NCBI RefSeq assembly: GCF_018991925.1
Contig: NW_024742338.1
Span: 2,908,495 to 2,972,494, forward strand
Direction: 5' to 3'
DNA: 64,000 bases
Source of the DNA: Homarus americanus
Lineage: Eukaryota; Arthropoda; Malacostraca; Decapoda; Nephropidae
Made by a program: the position numbers and the translations under genes. The notes under the pieces were generated by a model, which ran no database searches, was not told the DNA's origin, and saw only the letters and a program-made list of their open reading frames with translations. Below, piece after piece: positions 11,521 through 28,612 of this stretch; the stretch's first letter is position 1, and every line of letters starts with the position of its first letter.

Positions 11521-11596
11521 TCCCCCCCCTCCAGTTCGCGCGTCAATCAGTTGTCACTTGCCCCAGGGCTCAGGCGTTTAGGTCCCACTAATCTTG

Positions 11597-11597
<1 letters not shown>

Positions 11598-11641
<44 letters not shown>

Positions 11642-12063
11642 TTGTCGCTCTGTCTTTGCTTTATTTCTCATTCTGGTTCGTCTGTCTGTCCGTCCGTCCG
11701 TTTCTGGGTTCGTCTGTCTGTCCGTCGGTCTGCAGGTCTGTCTGTCTGTCTGTCCGTCTGTGTCTGTCTGTCTGTTCGTCTCGTCTGTTCAGGCGTCCGG
11801 GTCCAACCGGTCGGTCCGTGTTCGTCTCTCTGTCCGTCCGTCGGTTCTGTGTCTGTCTGTCTGTCTGTCCGTCTGTCTGTATGTCCGTCCGTCGGTCCGT
11901 GCTCCGTTCCTCTGTTCATGTTCCCGTCGGTCTGCGTCTGTCTGTCCGTCTGTCTGTATGTCCGTCCGTCGGGTCCGTGTCTGTCTCTCTCTTCTGTCTG
12001 TCCGTCGGTCTGTGTCTGTCTGTCTGTCTGTCTGTCTGTCTCCTGTCTGTCTGTCTGTCTCCT
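11598..12063. repeat. (CT)n followed by degenerate (CTGT/CCGT)n
   Basis: Pure CT at 11598-11638, then about 380 bases of CTGT, CCGT and CGGT tetranucleotides from 11680. TCTG-to-TCCG changes suggest CpG-rich variants of one tetranucleotide. Cys/Leu/Ser/Val frames here are not genes. Confidence 0.9.
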
Positions 12064-12534
12064 CTGCATATTTTTGTGTATTTTTTTTCCGGTACAAAAA
12101 AAATACATATTTTTTTGTGCCTTCAACTGAATTTATTATTTTGTTCACTGTTTTTTTGTTTTTTTTATTTATTTTTTGGTCCATTTTTTTGTCAAACGTC
12201 ATAAAAAAGGTTTTCCGGTTGAGGAGAAGTGATATAGAACTCTCTCTCTCTCTCTCTCTCTCTACCCCCTCACTTCCCCATTTATCCCTCATCCTCTCTC
12301 ACCCCTCACTACCCCTCACTTCCTTCATTCATCCCCCTCACCCCCTCCCCCTGTCACCCCAATACAATATGGCCAACACACTGAGAGATTCCCACGATGT
12401 CTCCTCCTCCTCCTCCTTCCTCCTCCTCCCTCCTCCATCTCTTACTCAAGATGGTGTCTCAAGAGTGTCGTAAGTAAGATGGAATGTCTCTCTCTCTGTC
12501 AATCACCAAATTAAAAGTGATATTAAGAATCTTG
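12064..12534. other. T-rich then CT-rich spacer
   Basis: Runs of T at 12070-12190, (CT)n at 12241-12264 and CTCC/CCTC-rich sequence to about 12450. No gene recognised. Confidence 0.5.
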
Positions 12535-12752
12535 GTGAATTATTGGTCCAGTGAATCAAGAGTGAATCAGTTGTCCAATTAATCATGTGAATCAAGAATG
12601 AATCAGTGGTCCAGTGAATCATGTGAATCAAGAATGAATCAGTGGTCCAGTGAATCAGTTGTCCAATTAATCATGTGAATCAAGAATGAATCAGTGGTCC
12701 AGTGAATCATGTGAATCAAGAATGAATCAGTGGTCCAGTGAATCATCTTTAA
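12535..12752. repeat. 36-bp minisatellite
   Basis: About six copies of a unit made of GTGAATCAAGAATGAATCAG and TGGTCCAGTGAATCAT, some with an inserted TTGTCCAATTAATCAT variant. Confidence 0.85.
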
Positions 12753-12854
12753 TATTCCAGCCATCGATCAATAAAGACTGGTGCCGCTACAACACACCAC
12801 CATCACCCCGCCATCATGGACACTGGAATGCTGGAACACTTGCTGAATGATTCC

Positions 12855-13230
12855 TGAACGATTATGGACAAGGGAACGATGGAATGGGTCGATTATGGAC
12901 AAGGGAACGATGGAATGGGTCGATTATGGACAAGGGGACGATGGAATGGGTTGATTATGGACAAGGGGACGATGGAATGGGTTGATTATGGACAAGGGAA
13001 TGATGGAGTGGGTCGATTATGGACAAAGGAACGATGGAACAGATACAGTGTGGAACATAGATTGCTGGAATGAGTCGAACATGGACACAGGAATGCTGAA
13101 ATAGAATGGTGGAAGATTCCAAAACTGCTGAATGGATCTGCTGTGGAACATGGGATGATGGAACTCCCTATTGTGGAAAATGGAACGAGCCATTATGAAC
13201 AGAGAAACGTTGGAATAGAACAAAGACTAG
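12855..13230. repeat. 31-bp minisatellite with degenerate tail
   Basis: Five to six good copies at 12858-13035 of a unit beginning GATTATGGACAAGGGAACGA. They then decay into loosely related TGGAACATGG-type sequence to about 13230, and more weakly to 13460. A (GT)n tract lies at 13242-13278. Confidence 0.8.
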
Positions 13231-13239
13231 GGAGGAAAA

Positions 13240-13279
<40 letters not shown>

Positions 13280-13576
13280 AGCATTGCTCCAGGGTACACC
13301 GGAACAGTCATAAACAACAGACAGGAATGTGGGAAAGGGTCGATTATTATGAACAATGGAACACAGGAAAGTGATAAATTCAGTAGCCTGGAACGGTGGG
13401 GAAGGAAATGAACAACCACGGAACATTGGAACATTGAATGAGGCGTAACTTTTGAACATTTGAACACAGAATACCGAGTCTTCAGAGATTGTTCATCGAC
13501 CCCAGTTTGTTCATAAAGGTTGTTCACTAGTCAGGATTATACACCTCTAAATAATTCTGGATCATATTGAACTTCT

Positions 13577-14350
13577 GGCCCAACAAACGGACCGGTACAG
13601 TTCCCTAGTACAGCTGGACCGGTACAGTTCCCTAGTACAGCTGGACCGGTACAATTCCCTCGTACAGCTGGACCGGTACAGTTCCCTAGTACAGCTGGAC
13701 CGGTACAGTTCCCTAGTACAGCTGGACCGGTACAGTTCCCTAGTACAGCTGGACCGGTACAGTTCCCTAGTACAGCTGGACCGGTACAGTTCCCTAGTAC
13801 AGCTGGACCGGTACAGTTCCCTAGTACAGCTGGACCGGTACAGTTCCCTGGTACAGCTGGACCGGTACAGTTCCCTAGTACAGCTGGACCGGTACAGTTC
13901 CCTAGTACAGCTGGACCGGACAGTTCCCTAGTACAGCTGGACGGTACACCCACAGACGGTACAGTTCCCACAGCTGGACCGGTACAGTCCCTAGCAGCTA
14001 CCGGAAGCCGCACAGCACGGACCCAGCAGCTGCCGACACCCAGTACAGCTGGACCGGCACAGTTCCCTAGTACAGCTGGACCGGTACAGTTCCAGCTAGA
14101 CAGTTCCTAGTACAGCTGGACTGCACAGTTCCCTAGCACAGCTGGACCGGTACAGTTCCCTAGTACAGCTGGACCGGTACAGTTCCTAGCACACGACACC
14201 AGACAGCTGACGGACACCAACAGCTGAACAGTTCTTCAGCTGGACCGGCACAGTTCCCAGACATGACGCACACCCTAGTACAGCTGGACAGTTCCTTAGT
14301 ACAGCTGGACCGGTACAGTTCCCTAGTACAGCTGGACCGGTACAAGTCCT
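13577..14350. repeat. 27-bp minisatellite with CAGCTG and ACCGGT
   Basis: About 28 copies of GTACAGCTGGACCGGTACAG plus TTCCCTA. The first half is nearly uniform and the second half (after 13915) is eroded by deletions. The unit combines the E-box/PvuII palindrome CAGCTG, the palindrome ACCGGT and two GTAC sites. Since 27 is nine codons, the minus strand encodes the repeat LGNCTGPAV for about 150 codons. There is no sign that this is translated. Confidence 0.95.
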
Positions 14351-14449
14351 GGTCTCTATCATCAGGTTGTAAATTGTGTAAAAGCAAGTATTTTATTGGG
14401 CCGTAAATTGTGTAAATGGACCACTAGGGATATTTATTTGTTTATTTAC

Positions 14450-14452
<3 letters not shown>

Positions 14453-14501
<49 letters not shown>

Positions 14502-14523
14502 TAAGTCGTAGATTAATGTTCAG

Positions 14524-14612
<89 letters not shown>
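14453..14612. repeat. (GA)n and (CA)n microsatellites
   Basis: GA run at 14453-14499 and CA run at 14526-14612, separated by 26 bases. GGAGG-type purine-rich sequence fills 14670-14800, and (TTA)n/poly(T) lies at 14884-14940, just before the first recognised exon. Confidence 0.9.
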
Positions 14613-14615
<3 letters not shown>

Positions 14616-14882
14616 TTACTAAGCTTTAAGACTCACATAAACTGAAGGCTAGGGTTGAGATAAATACGGTGGAGGGAGGAGGGAAGGAGGGAAGATGGAA
14701 GGAGGGGTGGAGGGAGGAGAGGGGTGGAGGTTTGATAGGTGATGGAAGGAAGGTGGAGGGAAGGAAAGGGAGGGAGGGAGAAAGGAGGAGGGGAAGAGGG
14801 GGGGTTGTTCTATAGAGACAAAGAGAGATAATGATTGAAAGATTAGAGATAGAGAGAGAGAAACTATCCTTCTATCTATATC

Positions 14883-14916
<34 letters not shown>

Positions 14917-14973
14917 TTTTTTTTTTTTTTTTTTTTTTATTATCATGTGAGCTAACTCTAATTCTCTCTACAG

Positions 14974-20506
<5,533 letters not shown>

Positions 20507-20815
20507 AGAGGAAACACCATCACCACCACCACCACCACCAGCACCAGCATCGTGGACGTCAGTGTGTGCGTGTGTGTGTGTCATTGTGGAGCGATAATCA
20601 CAACTTACCGTGAAGATTGTGGCTGTGCAGGAATCACATACTGTAGACCAGGAAGATGAACTGACTCAAAGTGAACTAATAATTTGTGTTTTAAGAAGAG
20701 ACAACAATGAACAATGATTTTTATGGAACAGAGAGAAACAGATATGATGATGATGAAGAAAATCAATAATAATTAAAAAAAATAAAATAAACCCACTTAG
20801 AACTGCTAATAATTC
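20507..20815 (+). other. 3' UTR and poly(A) signals of the cysteine-rich gene
   Basis: About 300 bases of AT-rich sequence follow the TGA. A (CCA)n tract lies at 20516-20546, and overlapping AATAAA hexamers at 20781-20786 and 20786-20791 mark the likely cleavage region near 20800-20815. A second late hexamer site was not sought. Confidence 0.5.
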
Positions 20816-21954
20816 TGTGTATTGAAGTTTAGAGTGATAGTAGTGTAATAGTGTTTATTTCGGTGTGGTAGAGTGAACAGCCTGTGTTACTGTAGATCTG
20901 TAACTTGTCAACAACAGCAGCAGCAGAAGCAGCAGTATAGAAGTTGACCTGTGAACCAAAAAAAAAAAAAACCAATTCCCCGATGGTGTCTCGCTGTCAT
21001 GATGTACCAAAGATAGGCTTTTAATATACCCGTAGCAAGTTAGGTTCGCAACTACCCTCCTCCCCCTCTCATCCCTCATCCCTCAAGCCCATGAAGGAGA
21101 TGTTGGGAGGTGCCTGGCTGGGTCCGACTGCTACACTGTAAACACGAGGACGTAGAGTCGACCCCCCAGCGACCTCCAGTCTGCGAACTTAACTTGTACC
21201 TCGTGTGTGTAATAATCAGCTCAGCGCTTAGTCCCTGCTCGATGACACACACACACACTCACACATGCACACACACACACGCGCATGCACACACTCACAA
21301 GGGTCCAACTTCAATACTACTAATTGGGAGAGACGTAAACATTAAACCAGAAACTATGTTGTCCAGTTACCGTAGTGTGGTGGCTGTGTGGTGGTGGAGC
21401 AGGCAGCAGGGACCAAACGCTGGGCTCTTAACAATGAATGGAGTGGTAGTTAGTGAGCTTGTGGTAGTTTGTGGACACTGGAAATGATCCTGTGTTGTAA
21501 GGGAGGGGTGAGTGATGGACCCCTCCCCCGACCAGGTGAAGACAATTAATTACAGTGGTTATTTTGTGCTAAATGAAAGGAAGCCATTAAGCTATAGTCA
21601 TCACCTAGTGGCATCTTGTGAGTAATTGTGTTATGTAAAAAAAAAAAAAAATAATGATACTACTGTGAGATGCTGTTCCTGTAGCACTGAACTATTGTGT
21701 GTGTGTGTGAGTTAGTCTGCAAAAAAATATTATAATGATGTGTGTAAATACGCTCACTGAAAATGTCTTTACAAAATAGTGAACTCACAGCAAGCTTGAT
21801 GCAGTAAGATAGTTGTGTGTCAGTACTGTTGGTCTGTGAGAGCTTACAACTACGTGGACGGGATTATGCAGAGATAAAACAATGGATTCTCATAATTATA
21901 GTTTTTCCTTTTTGGAATTAAAACCTCGAGAATTACCGTATTATAACCCAGTAG
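20816..21954. other. Intergenic unique sequence
   Basis: Contains AGC/CAG triplets near 20911-20935, poly(A) runs near 20960 and 21637, and (CA)n at 21246-21296. Several GTGTGTG and TAATAATGATAC segments are present. No exon with convincing borders and composition was recognised. Confidence 0.5.
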
Positions 21955-22960
21955 AAGCCGTCCGAGGAGCATAGTCGAACACACGCTGAGTACCCCTTAC
22001 TGAGCATAACTGGGTGCCACGTACTGAGCATAACTGGTTACCCGATGACCAGTGACACCAGCCAATAAAAACCCACTGTTTCAGGTAGCCCCGGAATGAG
22101 CGTAACTGGGTACCCTGCAACATTCATGTCCTCGTACCCCGGAATGAGCATGACTTGATACACTGAGGTACCCCGGAACAAGCATTATGTGATACCTGGA
22201 AACAAGTGTCATATGGCAGCCTGGAATGAACATGACTGTGATAAAGTTCCCCAGAGTGAGCATAAAGAAGTGCCCCAGAGCAAGCATGACTGGCTGTTGT
22301 GAAACAAGAACGTCTTTGTAATCAGAGGCTCTCGAATAAGCATGACCAACTACTCTAGAGTGAGTGTAATGGGGTGCCCAGTAGCGAGCATGATGACATA
22401 CCCTGAAGTGAGGATAATGGATTGATCTGTAATTAGTTATGAAGTGCCCGGGCATGAACATAACCGAGTACCCAGGCTGGAGATGATGGCATGTTCAGTA
22501 GTGAGCAAACAGGGTACAATGTCATGAGTATAATGGGACGACCTGGAGTGAGTGTGGTTAAATACCCTGGAATGAGCATAACATGATGTCTTGGAGTGAG
22601 CGTGATAGAGGACTCTGGAGTGAACATGAAGGAGAAGGCATAACGAGGCCCTGGAGCGAGCATAAGAGTAAGCACAATGAAGCCGTGGAGGGAGTATAAC
22701 GAGGCCCTGGAGGGAGCATAAGAGTAAGCACAATGGGGGCGAGCATAGCAGGGGGATCATGGAAGAAGAGTGCCTAGGTACCCTCGAGCGAGCCTAACGA
22801 GAGTCTTGGAAGGAGAGTGTTGGAGTACCCCAGAGCGAGCATACTGGGGAAACATTTTTTTTTTTAAGAGTGAGCGTGATGGGGTGCCCTGGAGTGAGCG
22901 TGACGTGACGGGGGGGAGGGGGTCTTTGTAACGAGCATAAAGCTACTGATAAACAGAGGG
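21955..22960. repeat. Old degenerate minisatellite of about 30 bp
   Basis: Copies of a unit like CCTGGAATGAGCATAACTGG followed by GTACC recur about 30 times, with heavy divergence (GAGCATAA, GAGCATGA, GAGTGTGA cores). Copies differ by substitutions more than by indels, so this array looks older than its neighbours. Minus-strand frames rich in His/Ser/Tyr are not genes. Confidence 0.85.
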
Positions 22961-23199
22961 TAGGCCAGAGTGTCCCAGTGTTATGTGTATGTAGGGTAAA
23001 GCCACTGATCATAATAATACACAGGAGGTTATGTTTCTCTGTCTGATAAAGCTGTACAAGAAACAAACAATGGGTTTCTTTGAGAGTTCAGTTTTGTTGT
23101 CTGTTTTAATATTGATACGATGAGCCTTGTTTGTGAATGAGATATAAAGAAATAAAATAATAATATATAGCTTTATCAGACAGGAAACTGATACTTATC

Positions 23200-23247
<48 letters not shown>

Positions 23248-23265
23248 AGTGGGACAGGAGAGATG

Positions 23266-23297
<32 letters not shown>

Positions 23298-24700
23298 TTA
23301 CTCCATGTCTCGTGGCAGTGATAGCAAGATAAGATCGAGACAGTAATGTGTGTGAGTGACTTGTAAAACACTTCCTCTTCCTCCAATTCTTCTTCCTCTT
23401 CCTCCAATTCTTCTTCCTCTTCCTCCTATTCTTCTTTTCTTCCTCCTCCGTTACAATCAAGACAGGCGGTGATAATGAACACTAGTGGCCCTCCAGCAAA
23501 GTTAACTCAAGGGACCACTTACCTAGTTGGACATATGTTGCTTCTTTCCCCCCTCCCCCCAATCCTCTCCCCAGTGTTGAGGCTGTGTTGCCGTGTGTTG
23601 GCTGGGGGTCAGAGTCCTTACCCACTGGCCTCCGTTATTCGTGGGGTGTGGCCTACTTACCTGTGGCCCGTGTGTGTGTTGTATGGCCTGTGTATGAGGC
23701 GTGAGTGAGGGAGGGTGGGTGTGTGAGAGAGGGAATTTTGTTACTTGTGTACACGTCAAAGCGAGATGAGAAGTAATTATTAAGGCTTTTATTTGTTTGT
23801 TTGTGTTTGATAAGGAGAAAATGAGAAGTTGATTTTTTTTTTATCCAGGAGAATGGTGTATAGAGGCGAGTTTAGTTGACTCCACGCCAGAATTCTCGTT
23901 GAGGCCCAATGCGTCGTCTTGATTGTCTTGTTGCCGACGTTAACTCTGAACCAATAACTTCATTAAGCTACTGTAGTTAACCTCTGTGATGTTTAGTAAC
24001 GTCATTGTAAAAAAATATATATAAACACAAGATATAAAAAAGAACTACAGACGATAGAAAAAGTGACAATATCCAGCTGCTGCCAGGGAAAAAATTCTCA
24101 GGTTTCTATTATTGTTTTTAATTCTCGTCCTGCAGGTCAGGATTTTACTAAACCCAACTTAAGAAGGCGATCCTGTTATATCACTTTAATTTGAATTATT
24201 ATCTGATTAAATATATATACACACATATAAAAGATGTCAGTAGTTTATGAATTGTGAGAAAAACAAGAGATTGTGAGGAGAGAGGGACCCCGAATACAGG
24301 AGTTTGTTTTGGTTGGTCAGGGCCAGGATTACTTAATAATAACACGTGTTTTGATTGATTGATTCCAGCCAATGTAATTTAGTTCTCGTGTTGTGCACTG
24401 TGATTGATTGTCAGTAAAGCAATTATATATAAGACTAAGATCGGCTGTAATCTGGATTGGTTGAGATTTATTTTTGATGCTGTGGTGAAAATCTCGGCAG
24501 TTTTAGTTGACTGTGTGGAACTATATGGAGGCGCGGCTCTTTACTGCTCATAACAAAATTATATTAAACATTCTAATTCTTTACTGGTGGATAATTTAAA
24601 GTTGTTCACTCATACTCTACAGCTGAGGCCGAAAGTCAGTTTATAACAAGGCAGCTGATTGGTTGGCTGACGGACACGGGAACGTCACATTTCTTCAGTA
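22961..24700. other. Unique sequence with (CA)n and a CTTCCTCTTCCTCCAATTCTT triplication
   Basis: (CA)n tracts at 23202-23245 and 23271-23297, three copies of a 21-bp CTTCC/CAATT unit at 23380-23450, and a poly(T) run near 23834. A motif group near 24341-24430 holds the palindrome AACACGTGTT, a CCAAT (24374-24378) and ATTATATATAAG. No gene recognised. Confidence 0.5.
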
Positions 24701-25071
24701 TTTAATCTATCGTATTTATATTATGATATTTTACGGGATAATAAATTCTCTATGTTGGTCTCTGATATTTTTATGCGCTTTGGGAATGAAAAACTAACAT
24801 GTGAAACGCTCTGGTAATAAAAATATAAAATAAAAAAAAACTCCGCGACCTCCTCACCTCTTTTAGGCCGCCCCTCTGTGACGTCATCGGGAAGTAGGAG
24901 CTATGTCCCTGGACTTGGTTCATCATGTTCGTGTTTTTTTTTATGATATTTTTATTACCAGAGTGTTTCACATGTTAGTTTTTCATTCCCAAAGCGCAAA
25001 AAAATATCAGAGATCAATGGAGGAAAGTTGTTATCCCTTAAAATATCATAATATAAATACGACAGATTAAA
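24701..25071. mobile_element. Foldback/MITE, about 371 bp, TA-flanked
   Basis: Two inverted arms of about 140 bp (24701-24842 and 24931-25071) match closely when one is reverse-complemented. Shared blocks include TTTAATCT-TCGTATTTATATT, TGCGCTTTGGGAATGAAAAA and CTAACATGTGAAAC, then CTCTGGTAATAAAAATAT. The loop of about 88 bases contains TGACGTCA at 24879-24886. Each end is bordered by TA (24699-24700 and 25072-25073), as expected for a Tc1/mariner-type target duplication. There is no transposase, so this would be a non-autonomous copy. Arms differ by a few substitutions and short indels in the middle. Confidence 0.8.
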
Positions 25072-25299
25072 TAGGAACGATTGTAATTAAAGTAGAGTCT
25101 TGGTGCAAATTGGTGTCGGAGTTGACCCAGCAGATGAGGTCACTGGCCATCAACGTCTGGGTTAAGGTCAATAGAAACTGACGACCATTATACTTTAAAT
25201 CTTTTATGAGTTAGATCTCGGGGTCAGTAACTAGTCATACGTTAATTATTGCTTTACCTGGTGGTGAGGGACAGGTGTGGCCATGATATTACTCCGTGA

Positions 25300-25425
25300 C
25301 TGTACCTCCAGTGGGCGTGATGTTAATATGTATACAATGGGGGCGTGATTGTTAATATGTATACAGTGGGCGTGATGTTGATATGTATAGTGGGCGTGAA
25401 TGTTAATATATACACAGTGCTGCCA
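25300..25425. repeat. Short GTGGGCGTGATGTTAATATG minisatellite
   Basis: Four degenerate copies, roughly 29-34 bp each, of GTGGGCGTGATGTTAATATG plus TATACA. Confidence 0.7.
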
Positions 25426-25436
25426 GTGAATGTAAA

Positions 25437-25915
25437 AGATAACGTGTGTAGTGTTGTCAGGGGGTAGTGTTGTCAAGGTAGTGTTGTCAGGGGGTAGTGT
25501 TGTCATTGAGTAGTGTTGTCGGAGTGTGAGGATTGGTAGTGTTGGCAAAGGGGTTTTTGTAAGACCAAGTAGTGTTGTCAGGGTATGTGAGGGCAGATAC
25601 TGTTGTCAGGGTATGTGAGGGCAGATACTGTTGTCAGGGTATGTGAGGGCAGATACTGTTGTCAGGGTATATGTGGGCAGATACTGTTGTCAGGGTATAT
25701 GTGGGCAGATATTTGTCAGGTATATGTGGGCAGATACTGTTGTCAGGGTATGTGGGCAGATACTGTTGTCAGGGTATATGTGGGCAGATACTGTTGTCAG
25801 GGTATGTGAGGGCAGATACTGTTGTCAGGGTATGTGAGGGCAGATACTGTTGTCAGGGTATGTGAGGGCAGATACTGTTGTCAGGGTATATGTGGGCAGA
25901 TACTGTTGTCATAGT
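25437..25915. repeat. 28-bp minisatellite (TTGTCAGGGTATGTGAGGGC + AGATACTG)
   Basis: About 12 good copies from 25570, preceded by shorter TTGTCAGGGGTAGTG variants from 25450 and followed by decayed copies to about 26075. Alternating GTGAGGG and ATGTGGG forms define two unit types. A period of 28 shifts frame each copy, and all three + frames stay open. Confidence 0.9.
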
Positions 25916-26075
25916 GAGGGCAGTTAAATGTTGTCATGGAATGTGTGGAATGTTGTCAGAGAATGTACGACAAACTAGCTAGTGTTGTCAGTAAACTGTG
26001 AGGCAGATAATGTTGTTAGAGCGTATGAGAGGCAGGTAATGATGTCAGAGAATGAACCACTGTTGTCAGGAAATG

Positions 26076-26329
26076 TAAAACAGGCCAGTATTTCCAACAG
26101 CCTCACACAGCGGAAACAAACCCATTAGTAGTTGACTTTAGCTGTGATGACCCCTGTAGTGAGGTATGAGTGTGTGTCATTAACGTATAAGGTGATTCAC
26201 TCTGTTAACACCTGGAGTTCGCTAATTAAGAGAGAGAGATAACGGAAACACGTAATAATACCCGATACACTTTTACCGATAAGGGTTATGTTGACGATAT
26301 TTCAGGGTTACCAGGAAGTGAATCACCCT

Positions 26330-26370
<41 letters not shown>

Positions 26371-27408
26371 ATATATTTGGCAATACCATATCCCGTTCTT
26401 TTAAAATGCTCAAAAAAAATGAAAACTTATATAAAAATGCCCGTTTGCTCATTAAACCTCTTGTCATATCCATGCGTGTGTGGATGTGGCGGGTGTTTGA
26501 GGTGTCCGTCAGCTGGTGGGGGAGTAGAATCCTCTTCCAAGCGTCTGTGTGTAATTCTGTCGGGTTTTCTACATCCGTCGGTCCGTCGGTGGTGTTCACA
26601 GGACGTCCGTGTTTGACTAGAAAAAAAGTCCGTTGACGTATATCGAGGAAGTCCATTAAGGAAGGGGTAGGGGGGAGGGGCACCCCAGAGTAGTAAGTGG
26701 TCCTCCTGAACACCGAAAACCACCTAAATGAACCTAACCACTTCTCCATACTTGTTAATATTCAGTATATATATATATTTCTTACCTGTGTATGTCGTTT
26801 ATAGTTTATCAGTTTTATATAGAGATATTAAACGGCAAAATTAATCCCAAGACACCCGATACACACAACACACTGGTTTAATGCCACCTGTACTTGTCCT
26901 TATATCGAATATTACTCTTATCACACTGAATTAACATAGATACGTTCATGTCTTTGACTAAAAAACTTTAAATTAATTACATACACGTTAAAGAAAACGT
27001 CCCTAAAAGTTTATATTTCTAAAAAAATATATATATTGTTTGTTTTGGTGGTTCTCGATGTTCAGGAGGCCGCCAAGAGGACAGGCTGACGACACTCATA
27101 TAAACAATGACTGTGTATATAGTTTTAATCTGTCTTATATTTTGGGAGAACAATAGATTAGTGATTTTTTAAAAGTTTATTTACCTATGAAGTTTGTTGA
27201 TTGAGTGAGTCTCCCCCTAACCCCCCTCCCCCTTCTCCCTCACCTTCCCTCCCTCCCTTCCCTCCCTCTTTCCTCCTCCTCTTCCTCCATTCCCTTCCTG
27301 TCAACCCGTTTGCTCCTCAGATATAAAACATGACGGTGGAAGTGCATTAGACAGATATAGTGCAGTGTGGACGGTCACCTATTGGGTAAAATGAGTCTGT
27401 TTATCGTG

Positions 27409-27458
<50 letters not shown>

Positions 27459-27499
27459 GCACACGTGTTACCGAGTTGACGTGTAAACATAAACACAAC
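26076..27499. other. Unique sequence, (TTA)n and (CT)n
   Basis: (TTA)n at 26333-26369, TATATA runs near 26767 and 27028, and (CT)n at 27411-27453. A minus-strand frame of 127 codons at 26366-26749 is the longest non-repetitive frame here; it has no recognisable motif and I do not call it a gene. Confidence 0.45.
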
Positions 27500-27556
27500 G
27501 TTGCCATGGTGACGGTGTTGTGATTGGTTGAGTCTCGGGGCGGGGCGGGGCGGGGC
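27500..27556. promoter_or_regulatory. X-box, CCAAT and GC-box cluster
   Basis: GTTGCCATGGTGAC at 27500-27513 fits the RFX X-box pattern RYYNYYNNRRNRAC. ATTGG (inverted CCAAT) lies at 27523-27527 and four overlapping GGGGC units (Sp1/KLF GC boxes) at 27537-27556. This order within 60 bases resembles a proximal promoter, but the transcription direction and gene are unknown. Confidence 0.4.
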
Positions 27557-28479
27557 ACGGTAAAGACCTTCATCATCTAGCCACAGGTCATCACACTCAG
27601 CCTCCTGTAGTCTCCTCCTCCTCCCTACATCACAATAGTAGAGTCTCAGTTCGATTTGGTAGCCATTAGGCCTTCCCATCTCAATCACATACCTTGAGGA
27701 ATCATTAAAAATAGTACCATAACATTTCATAACTTTATAATTACTAATACATATTTAACTGGTGATTAATATGTTTTCTGAAAGTTACCAAACAATGCGG
27801 TGGTTATACAAAATGGCGTCAAAACTACACAGGGACTTTTGATCTTACTTGGGGGTGTAGGTTCGAGGTTCACTATTCAAGGTGGAGTGTGTGTGTCAGG
27901 CTTGTTGGTATCTGTTGTCCTCCAGGTCGGGAATAGCCCGTCGAAACTGCAATGTTACGCGATTCCGCTCATAGGTAGATCAAAGTGGTATTGTGTAGGA
28001 CCTCTCCCCCCCCCCTCTCCCCTGACCCCTCATTACCCCTTAGTGTTGTACAGTGTATCACCCCCTACCCCCTGAACCCCCTTCCCCCCTGAACCCCCCT
28101 CCCCACCTACACCCTCTTACACCTTAGCCCCAAGCTTGGAAATCATGACAACTACATGTGTGTGTGTACGTTGGGGAGATACTGTGTGTACGAAGAGAGG
28201 GTATGTGTACATAGAGGAGACGAAGTGTGTAAGTGGAGAGACGGTGTGTGTACGTAGAAGAGAGTTATGGAACCTGTAGCATGTGTTAAGGACGGGTACA
28301 ATAATCTCTGCTGAAGGTAGTATTATTCTCCTCAACATCAGATACATAACAAAGTCTGCCATAGAAAACGGTGAACCGAGAGACAATAAAGAAAATGGGA
28401 AATGTTGAATTGCTTATTTATTTTTATAAAACTATCTGGGTAAATTTACGGTCATTAACTTTATATATTTCCGTTAGGT
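27557..28479. other. Unique sequence with C-rich patch and weak 30-bp repeat
   Basis: CCCCCC-rich sequence at about 28005-28120. Four degenerate GTGTGTGTACG...GAGAG copies lie at 28153-28266. CAAAATGGCGTC at 27808-27819 resembles a YY1/Pho site. No exon assigned. Confidence 0.45.
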
Positions 28480-28612
28480 TGAAGGTGTGGTGTGGTGAAG
28501 GTGTGGTGTGGTGAAGGTGTGGTGTGGTGAAGGTGTGGTGTGGTGAAGGTGTGGTGAAGGTGTGGTGTGGTGTGGTGAAGGTGAGGTGTGGTGAAGGTGA
28601 GGTGAAGGTCTC
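28480..28612. repeat. GGTGAAGGTGTGGTGT minisatellite
   Basis: About eight units of 11-16 bp built from GGTGAAGG and TGTGGTGT, with AGGTGAGG variants at the right end. Confidence 0.9.

Noticed and set aside
13537..14013. Minus-strand repeat protein LGNCTGPAV
   Set aside because: Exact product of a 27-bp minisatellite; no signal for translation. Kept only as a finding.
26366..26749. 127-codon minus-strand frame
   Set aside because: Longest non-repetitive frame in its area but no motif, no splice support and a length expected by chance in 64 kb.
27401..27730. 109-codon minus-strand frame overlapping the promoter-like island
   Set aside because: Begins plausibly (MKCYGTIFNDSSR) but hits a strong GTATGT donor, then Pro/Ala from GC boxes and Arg/Glu from (CT)n.
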